From Orientallactaga sibirica (lineage: Eukaryota; Chordata; Mammalia; Rodentia; Dipodidae), in assembly GCA_036365145.1 (NCBI GenBank), contig JAEOAD010000031.1, positions 11,380,001-11,444,000 of the forward strand: a DNA stretch of 64,000 bases, given 5' to 3'. Positions 56,166 through 64,000 of the stretch are shown piece after piece (position 1 is the stretch's first letter; each line of letters begins with the position of its first letter). Under the pieces are notes generated by a model. That model was not told the origin of the DNA. It saw only the letters and a program-made list of their open reading frames with translations, and did not search any database. The position numbers and the translations under genes are program-made.

Positions 56166-57110
56166 GGGACATCATGACAACCACTGAAGCTTCAGTCTAA
56201 GCAAAGCTGAAGTTTCTCCCCTCCTCCCAGCGTGGAATGTCTCAGTGCAGGATGCTCACCCCACGTAGGAGGGGACAGAATTTCTACACCTTTTATCTTC
56301 ATTCACTAGGCTAGGCTGCCTGTGACCCAGATGAAAGAGGAAGAGATGCTTTTTTCACTGTATGTAGCTAGTAATTTCTAGACTTGGCAGATGGCTAAAA
56401 CTGGCTTTTGGTTTCAAGTGAAACCCCTCCATAATGGTGTCTGACATGTAGCTCTTGAAGTGTCTTCAGTTTCTGGGCATCGACACAAGTCCCTCCTTGA
56501 ATCCTGGGCATCCAGGGCTGTAACAGCTCCCCTCTACTGAACTCCACCCTCCTGGATGGACTGAGAGCACCAAGGTAGTGGCCACAGACAATGTGCAATA
56601 TCTTGTCTTGGCAGTCTTCCAACTCAACCCTAGAATAAGGGCTAATAGCTTTCTCCTTAAAATAATATATACTTCCAGACCCCCATTATGACCTCAGCAA
56701 GAGTGAGGTGGTGAGTCATGACTGCTAATCAGTTTGAGAAAATGTTGCCAAAGTGATACAAGTTGCTTCATGTTTTGTAAAAAAATAACCACATCCTACA
56801 TTTTAAAGATTGCCTTTGATCATTGAAAAGTTATGTCTTCGTTATAGATAATATGAAATATTCATAATATACATATGAGAAAGTAGAGGTGACCTATCAT
56901 AGTAACAGTTCAGTGTGACTTCTGCTGATTTGTTTTTCTTTTGTCGAATGTGCTTTGGGTTTATTTCTATGGTGACAGAATTCTTCTCCATGATCATCGC
57001 TTAAAATATCGTAAGGTGAATGTTCCTCCACACAAAGTGCTCTTCTTTTTTCAACCATAGTTCCTATAATTAAGCACTCACAGGAAGTACAGCTATTTTT
57101 TTCTTTTTTT
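56166..57110. other. Unassigned sequence
   Basis: Nothing recognised. The 75-codon minus frame 56622-56395 shows no family. Confidence 0.4.
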
Positions 57111-57309
57111 AAAAAATATTTTAATTAATTAATTAATTTGCAAGCAGAGACAGAGAAACTAGGCACACCAGAGCATCTAGCCACTGCAAATAAACTCCAG
57201 ACACATGTGCTACTTTGTGCATTTGGTATTATGTGGACACTGAAGAATTGAACTCTGGTCATTAGGCTATGCAAGTAAACATCGTAATTGCTAAGCTATC
57301 TCTCCAGCC
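57111..57309 (-). mobile_element. DIP-like SINE, older copy
   Basis: Complement: TTAATTAATTAATTAATTTGCAAG, 'ctagccactgcaaataaact', 'ctaagctatctctccagccc'. Confidence 0.88.
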
Positions 57310-58205
57310 CCTGCAAAACTTTTCTATTGGTGGCAGCCAATGGGTAAGTAGTGGAACTACTTAAACTTAAACTTTTGAATCATTAAAACAAAAAAATGTC
57401 ATTTTACAACCCCACTTCCTCTTCTATTTAGTGCAATTTATGCTATAGAAAGAGGACTACCATTTATAATGCAATGGCTGGGATTCTTAGAACTTGTTAA
57501 GAAGGAGCCATGCCATATATATATAAACACTGCACATCACATTTAAGCACAGCGGGGACTCCATCTGGGGTTAGATGCCAGACAGAGGGGCTGAAAGTGC
57601 TGTGTTTTTAAAAACAAGTCCATCGCCACGATTCTTCTGTGTCTGTGTGCCTTAGCCCTGCCACAAATGATAAAGAGTCCACTGTGCCTGCACAGCAGTG
57701 ATAAGATGCCAGGGGAAGTACTTGCAGATGGCTGTGGGTAGAAAAAAAAAGAGAAAAGCCACAAAGAACATTTTAATTAAGTCTTTCTTTCACTCTTATT
57801 AAAATTTGGTGACGATTACTATGGAATTTGTACTCTTATCTCAGAAACAAATCATAACAATTTTATAAGTCTACCTCAGGCTGCATGGAGGATAGCTCAT
57901 TATTTCTATATGATTTGACAAATTAGAAAATGTATATGAAAGCCTTTGAGCCACTCTGAGAATGGTTATAGCCAAGCCTGCCTGCCCTGCTAGCACTATG
58001 AGCAAACTGACAGGAAGTTGGCCCCTTAAAATAATAATATTAGGTAGGGGCTCTCTGGTCAGCCAGTCTAACTGAAAACGGCAAGCTCTAGGCTCAATGA
58101 CTCAATTTCAGGGAAGTAAGAGTGATAGAGGAGGGGAAGATCTGGCTTGTGTGGGGTATAAGTGTCTGCATACACATGCACCTGCACCACATACATACCA
58201 TATAT
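57310..58205. other. Unassigned sequence
   Basis: Nothing recognised. Confidence 0.4.
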
Positions 58206-58210
58206 ATTAT

Positions 58211-58340
58211 ACACACACACACACACACTCTACTACTACTAATAATAATAAGTCAAGATTAAAAGTACACACACACACACACACACTACTAATAATAATA
58301 ATAAGTCAAGATTAAAAGTACACACACACACACACACATC
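58211..58340. repeat. Compound tandem repeat: (CA)n plus TAA plus unique core
   Basis: Two and a third copies of a 53-56 bp unit made of a CA run, TACTACTAATAATAATAA and the core 'gtcaagattaaaagta'; the third copy stops in the CA run. Confidence 0.95.
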
Positions 58341-58448
58341 TGTCTATATGTATGTATAGTCATCCCACAGCATCTGTGAGAGACTGGTTCCAAGATCTTG
58401 TCAGCTTACAAAAGTTGTCATAGTATTTCTATATGACTTATGCATTTT

Positions 58449-58482
58449 AAAAAAAAATTTACTTATTTATTTATTTGCAAGC

Positions 58483-58513
<31 letters not shown>

Positions 58514-58677
58514 AGGCAGAGAGAGAGAATGGGCATACCAGGGCCTCTAGCCACTGCAAATGAACTCCAGATGCATGTGCCCCTGTGCATCTGGCTTATG
58601 TGGGTCCTGGAGAATTGAACTGGGATCCTTTGACTTCACAGGCAAATGCCTTAACAGCTAAGCCATTTCTCCAGCCC
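58449..58677 (-). mobile_element. DIP-like SINE
   Basis: Complement with (GA)n at 58484-58508, 'ctctagccactgcaaatgaa', 'taagccatttctccagccc'. Perfect TSD 'gacttatgcatttt' at 58435-58448 and 58678-58691. Confidence 0.95.
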
Positions 58678-58691
58678 GACTTATGCATTTT

Positions 58692-58925
58692 AACCATCTT
58701 AACATTACTGACAATATATTATACCTTATAAATGCTATGGAAACAGTGATATTATATTGCTGGGGGAATAATGAAAGAAAAAAGCCTGTACATGTTCAGG
58801 AGAAATGTAGATATTTATAATATTATATATATTAATATATATGTACATATATATTTGCATACCTATTTCATCATGTTTGGTTGGTTGAGTCTATGGATGC
58901 AGAGCCCATGCATGGCTATGGAGAC

Positions 58926-58967
<42 letters not shown>

Positions 58968-59212
58968 TTTGATATTCCATCATATGGCAACTTGAAATTA
59001 TCAGTGTTTAAAAGCTTATTAAAAACACCATCTGTAAAATAATCTGTTAGGCTCTAAATCAATAGAGAAAAATTTAAAAATGAGGAGATTGAAGGTCTTG
59101 CAAAATTTTTGAAACACTCTATTAGGTAAATCCATACAAAATCTGACATCCTGGAAATAACTAGACCTGGAGTTGAGGACTGAAAATGAATCTGAATAAT
59201 CATTGTCATGAC
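58692..59212. other. Unassigned sequence with (GT)n
   Basis: (GT)n run at 58929-58967; otherwise nothing recognised. Confidence 0.5.
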
Positions 59213-59418
59213 TAATATTTATTAATGTTTAGAGACTACTTTGCACTGAATTCACATTATACACTTTACAACTTTTATAGTGTAAGACTGTTTTTTTTTT
59301 TCCAATAAGGAAACATAACCTCAGAACTATGAAACATCATGCCTAGCTCAAGCCCCAACAGTTGTTAAATTCTGAGTCAGGATTTGAACCTGAGTCTCCC
59401 TGACCTCAGGCTCATATG
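59213..59418 (-). mobile_element. MIR SINE
   Basis: 'aatatttattaatgtttaga', 'ttccaataaggaaacataac', 'gagtcaggatttgaacctg', 'agtctccctgacctcaggct': near full-length complement of MIR including its tRNA-like head. Confidence 0.75.
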
Positions 59419-60620
59419 TCTCTTTTTCTTGGCTTCCCTGGTCTGGGACCTAAATTCCCCAGCTATGTAAACTGGTTCTCATACCAATTTTTTGTTCTAT
59501 GTTCTATTCAGGTTATACTGTACTTGGGAGAAGAGGCATATTTTATAAAAAAATCTTTTTTATTGAGAATGGTAAAGCCTAACGCATACCCAGGCTATGT
59601 GCTATATATAGCCTTCAGCTCTGAGGCTACAAGCATGTGCTAGCATGTTACTATACTAAATACTGTACGCAATTGTAATGGATTTGTATATGAAGTATTG
59701 AGGTATTTAAACACAGCTAAGCATGCAAAATGGAGGTAAAATGACTAGACAATAGAAAATTTTCAGCCTCCATTATCATTTTATTGAAATCACCATTGCA
59801 TATATTAGTCCATCATTCACAAAAATATCATTATCTGGGAGTATATATATAGAAATGTATTAAAGTTAATAAAATCATACAGCCATATTAGAATGATGAA
59901 TTATCACAGCAGAAGTAGAAACTCCTTAATATCACTTGCTAATTTGTTGATCAGCTATAATGCACCAAGGGTCAGGCTTCATGCCTGGAATTTGATGGTC
60001 ATAAAAAAAATACTACTACCAGACTCACAGCCTTATAGGGAATCAGACTTGGAACAACTCATGCAGCTCAGCTAACTTGGTCCTAAAATAGACTAATATA
60101 TGCAGCAATTGTCTCTGTGCTGAGACAGAGTCCACTCCTCATACGTTGTAACTGTCACACTCATAATGAGGGTTTTGGTGAAGAAAATGTTTGGCGAGAG
60201 TTTCATACTTTTAACTACAAATTCCTCAAGAGTTTAAGTATGGAAAAGAAACCTCTCCTAGTCCTAGTTATAACATTATCTATCTAAGCACCATGCAGAA
60301 AGTTATCAGTTTTTACATACTTGTAGTCAAGAAAATAAACCATAAGAATTTGAAATAACACCCATTCCAATTTGACCATGCCTTGACCCAGTATTTTGAC
60401 CATCTCCATTTTTCTCAGACACCTGGTGGCCCAGGAGGCCAGAGGTTTCTCATTCCTTGCCTAACTGAATATTTTGTCTACTCACATTTGCTAGAAGGGA
60501 GCACGTGAGGATAGGGGTTGTTACCTCTGTGTTTACTGCTGTACCTGACTACTTAAACACTGCCACATTCATAGGAGACATTCACTAAAGGCATAGGTAG
60601 CAACTACTCAATGAATAAAT
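59419..60620. other. Unassigned sequence
   Basis: About 1.2 kb; a faint MIR/L3-like ending at 60540-60620 ('caatgaataaatc'). No coding signal. Confidence 0.4.
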
Positions 60621-60622
60621 CA

Positions 60623-60745
60623 ATTCAAATCTCAATTTAGGCAATGCCTGTCTGGTAAAGCCATGTGTGACCTCTCCTGGGCAGAAGAGTTGCTCTTCCC
60701 CCAGCTTTGCATTGTAGCAAGATAATTTGTGGTATATAGTGCTAA
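60623..60745 (+). mobile_element. L2 3'-end fragment
   Basis: 'ggcaatgcctgtctggtaaa', 'gccatgtgtgacctctcctg', 'ggcagaagagttgctcttcc': conserved L2 3' order. Confidence 0.55.
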
Positions 60746-60773
60746 TAATCTAGTACACAGCATTTAATGTAAC

Positions 60774-61130
60774 TTCACATTAGTCTGCTGCTACAACAAA
60801 AGACCACAAGCTGTGTAATTTAAACAACAGGCATTCGTGTTCTCGGAGTTCTGGAGGCTGGAAGTCCAAAGTCAGTGCATCTGGGATCTTGGGGAGGCCT
60901 CCCTTCACAAATGGCATACCACCACCTCCTACAAGTGTTCTCTCATGGTAAGGCAGAGAGAGAATTCTGGTGTCTTACTCTGAGGGCACTATTCCCATCA
61001 AGGCAGACAAAATCTTCATAATTTCATCCATGTTACCTATCAAAGGGCTCACCCTCAAATAATATTATGTTGAGGGCTAAGGTTTCATCATATAGAACTG
61101 GGGTGGAGACTCAAGCATTCAATCCACAGC
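60774..61130 (-). mobile_element. MLT1/MST-type solo LTR
   Basis: Complement: 'attagtctgctgctacaac', 'ggagttctggaggctggaag', 'ggtaaggcagagagagaat', 'caagcattcaatccacagca'. Confidence 0.65.
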
Positions 61131-61205
61131 AACCTGTTTTCAGCACTATTTGCTCACTTCTTCATATGTAGTGGGGTTTCTGATTCATCTTGGTAAACAA
61201 TCAGG

Positions 61206-61303
61206 GCATGTAAATATTACCCAAATGATATTTGCATATTTACATAAATATGAAGCATGTAAATATTACCCAAATGATATTTGCATATTTACATAAATAT
61301 GAT
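61206..61303. repeat. Direct tandem duplication, 49-bp unit, two copies
   Basis: Units 61206-61254 and 61255-61303 are identical except for the final base. Each contains the octamer ATTTGCAT (complement ATGCAAAT). Confidence 0.97.
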
Positions 61304-62352
61304 GCCACTGCTCCTTACACATTTTCAAATAAATATGATCTCATGTTTTTGTAAATGTTTCAGTACATATGTGCAGCAATCTCATCTACCCTACAAGTCA
61401 AGTGCTAGGATAAAAGTAAACAGGAAGACTTACATTTTGATTTTAAATGGAAGCATGTTGCATTCATATTGCATATATTAAAGAGTCATCAGGCATATTT
61501 CAAATTGATGTGATAAAAATGCCACACCCTTATTTCTGCACCTCTTGTAAGGCCCTTGATATCTGAAAAACATGATTTATATTTAATGACTTGAAATCTA
61601 CAAAGTCCCCAAAAGGTTTGTTAGCGACATTACCTCACACCTTAGCCTGGAGCACTAAAGCACAGAGAACTGAGTCAGGGGTCAGGGAGGTACACACACC
61701 TTTATGGACAGGTAGAGATTTTAGGGATAATTCTGGGGTTGATCCTCTCTTTCCTTCAGCTCCAGTACCAAGGACAGTTTAGGGGTGGTGACAATATTAG
61801 GTAGAAAAACTAGAAATGGCTATTTAAGTACATTGTCATGCCTTCCTCTAGATGTAAATTCCTAGGCAAAAGGTCAATGGGAAGGAGGCTGCTGGAGTTC
61901 AGTGCTGGAGGTAAAGTGAACATACACTTCATTTTAGCAGAGACTGAAATGCATGATGGTACTGCAACTAATCAGTTATGGAACAAGAATCACTGGACCA
62001 ACTGGACAAAGATATGTTACTGAGCAGCAGCCTTCCTAGAGGCCAGGCTGTCAGGGCTTCTAATGGATGTTACGAGCATGGGGCCTGGCTTCTAACCAGC
62101 CCACTCAGTGAGCACAGGTAGAGGAGAGGCAGCATGCTTCTTGATCTTGAGAAGCAGTGATCACTTCTTACCGTTACAATTTGTGTCACAGCCCACAAAG
62201 ACCATTCTTAGACACTGTTCATTGATCCTCAGAGTGGCCAGGCCTCATAGGCACCATGACTGTCACTGGGAGAAGAAAAAGGGAGGTTGGAAAATGTGAG
62301 GAAGGGAAACAAGAAGAGAGGCACTGGACTGGTATGTTTTTTTTTTTTTTTT
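61304..62352. other. Unassigned sequence
   Basis: About 1 kb; nothing recognised. Small frames at 61591-61782 and 62108-62299 are unsupported. Confidence 0.45.
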
Positions 62353-62362
62353 AAGTTTTCTT

Positions 62363-62580
62363 GGGCTGGAGAGATGGATTAGTGGTTAAGGCACCTGCCT
62401 GGTAAGCCTAAGAATGCCGGTTGCAATCTCCAGGTCCCACCTTTAGCCAGATGCAAAGTGACACAAGAATGCAATGCTGCACTTGCCCACAAGGGGGCCC
62501 ACACATCTGGAGTTCTTTCACAGCAGCTCTGTCTTCCTCTCCCTCTCGCTCTGTCTCTCTCTGTGTCTCTCTCCAAAAAA
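62363..62580 (+). mobile_element. DIP-like SINE, subtype B
   Basis: 'gagatggattagtggttaag', single B box 'gccggttgcaatctccagg', 'gacacaagaatgcaatgctg', CT-rich 3' part. TSD 'aagttttctt' at 62353-62362 and 62581-62590. Confidence 0.95.
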
Positions 62581-62841
62581 AAGTTTTCTTATAGAAAATT
62601 TATAATCTTCCTCAGCAGACATAGAGATGTTTTTTCCTGTTTTTCTTAGAGAAGTTTTATAATCTTGTATTTGACATTTAGATCAATAATATACTTTGAA
62701 CTAATTTCTGTGATGTGAGTCATATATTGAGGTTTACATTTTACATATGGATACCCAGTGATCCCAGGATTACTTACTGAAAAACTCACCTTTTTCTCCA
62801 TGGACTTGACTTTTTACCTCATCAGAAATGAGCTGACTTAA

Positions 62842-62925
62842 TACGGAGATTTAACTCAATGGCAGAAAGCTTGCCTAGCTTAAACAGGGGCTGTGTTTAA
62901 TCATCCCCAGAGCCACAAAAAAGTC
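62842..62925 (+). mobile_element. ID-like SINE
   Basis: 'gagatttaactcaatggcag', 'aaagcttgcctagc', 'ctgtgtttaatcatccccag', then CCACAAAAAAG: a diverged ID/BC1-type tRNA-Ala-derived element or the 5' half of a B4. Confidence 0.65.
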
Positions 62926-63163
62926 TCAAGTTTCTGGGTTCCATTCAGAGATGGAGACAAGAGGGAAGAAAGACATTGCAGTTCTATAATCAGAACATGC
63001 TGGGCGATCCTTTCCTTGAACTTAGCAGAGTACCAAGATCACAAAATGGGCAGGTGATAAGTAAGTGCTTAGAGAATGAACAAGACCTGACACATGTATG
63101 CAAGTCTCACACAACACTAGAAACCATATGTATGAGCTGGAGTATAAACCATGTCATACTCTG

Positions 63164-63400
63164 ACTGGGTCATCCCTCAAATCCATACATTGAACTATAG
63201 CACCAATGTGATACTATCAGGAAGTAGAGCTTGCAGGAAGTGACTAAGACATGAGAGCAGAATCCTTATGAATAAATTTGTGCCTTTATAAAAGACTGGA
63301 AGGAAGCAGGTAGATCCTCCATGCCTTTTCCTTGGACAACAGAGCATTTGTTCTTCCTTCCAGGAGGAAACAGCAAAAGGGCACCTCCATAGAAGCAGAG
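63164..63400 (+). mobile_element. MLT1/MST-type LTR fragment
   Basis: 'catccctcaaatccatacat', 'agcaccaatgtgatactatc', 'aggaagtgactaagacatga', 'gtgcctttataaaagactgg' (TATA-like region): 5' half of a MaLR LTR; the 3' half is not clear. Confidence 0.55.
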
Positions 63401-64000
63401 ACCAGGTATAAGAGGAAAATACTCTCTTATGAGTACATGAAGACCAGGACAAAATCCAGCCAGAGAAACAAAAATAAAATCATTAGAAGGACTAGAAATC
63501 TTTGGTGCCCAGAACAATAAAACTCCAACTATGGTAACCATAGCAACAACAAAGTACAAGAGCATCTCAACTTCTGATGAGATTAGTGCAAACACTCCTG
63601 TAAAGTCTTAGCCTCAGGAAAGGCATGCTCATGACCAATCATGAAAGTATTTGTCTCAATATCTACCTACACTTGTATGTATAGTATGCTCAGATTTCAA
63701 CAAAGATCTGCAAGGCATGCCAAGTGGCAATAAAATATACAGTCTGATAAGATAAATCGGCATCAGAGAGTAGGGCCATGGTATGCACAGACAATGGAAG
63801 TAATAAGAGGCAAAGCATTTAAAGTAATTATTACTAATATTTTCTAGTAGAAAAGATAGACAACATGTGTAATCAGACAGGTAACTTCAGCAGAGACATG
63901 GACGCTTGAAGAGATGCTAGAAATTAGAAGGGCCCCACTAAAAGTAAATAATGTTTCCAACATCCAGAACATAAGAAAGAAGTAGTAAACTTAAAGATAG
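63401..64000. other. Unassigned sequence
   Basis: Purine-rich; a minus-strand 109-codon frame (63595-63266) has a hydrophobic stretch but overlaps the LTR and shows no family. Confidence 0.4.

Noticed and set aside
56395..56622. 75-codon minus-strand frame that looks protein-like in composition
   Set aside because: No recognisable domain and no supporting exon structure; kept as unassigned sequence.
58211..58340. CRISPR-like repeat array
   Set aside because: Repeats are direct, with no regular spacers; they are microsatellite blocks in a rodent genome.

Overview
The window looks like gene-free (intergenic or deep intronic) DNA of a rodent, most likely a jerboa-type dipodoid such as Jaculus. 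Its dominant SINE is a tRNA-derived element of the B2 superfamily that I match from memory to the dipodid DIP type. The B1 copies carry the long 'gaggccaccctgagactac' variant that I also associate with jerboa. B4, ID, L1, MaLR and older mammalian repeats (MIR, L2, L1M, MLT1/MLT2) fill in the rest. No protein-coding gene, CRISPR array or operon structure is supported. Every long open frame I examined is either a repeat translation, a microsatellite translation, or an isolated frame without splice, family or domain support.

Layout. 1-10 kb: a MIR piece duplicated in tandem, DIP SINEs, a MaLR solo LTR, two related GT-tailed SINE-like repeats and an L1 3'-end repeat. 10.9-15.7 kb: an old plus-strand L1 whose reverse-transcriptase core is missing and which is split by a B1 with a very long GAAA tail, followed by a MaLR element whose 5' end seems to be inverted in place. 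16.9-19.4 kb: a B1 cluster including a probable B1/L1 chimera. 20.8-22.7 kb and 45.4-47.2 kb: two almost complete MaLR proviruses (LTR, tRNA-Leu-type primer site, about 1.2 kb non-coding interior, purine tract, LTR). 25.9-28.2 kb and 29.8-31.9 kb: ancient L1M copies with nested insertions. 38.4-41.7 kb: an L1 3' half carrying a 5S rRNA pseudogene in its 3'UTR. 42.8-49.2 kb: two L1M 3' ends, then an L1 5' end with ORF1 and the start of ORF2, interrupted by the second MaLR provirus and a DIP SINE. 49.7-50.1 kb: an MLT1-like LTR with its two halves in opposite orientation. 52.0 kb: a short U2 snRNA pseudogene. 55-64 kb: old LTRs, MIR, L2, tandem duplications and long stretches with nothing recognised.

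How it fits together: nearly all recognisable structure is the product of L1 machinery (L1 itself, SINEs, 5S and U2 pseudogenes, chimeras) or of ERVL/MaLR retroviruses, plus later local rearrangement. The most interesting signals are the two 3'-truncated, apparently tailless small-RNA retropseudogenes with target-site duplications, two in-place inversions inside LTR elements, a B1/L1 template-switch chimera, and a SINE sublineage with a duplicated B box. All family names are by eye and from memory; boundaries are approximate except where a target-site duplication (TSD) fixes them.
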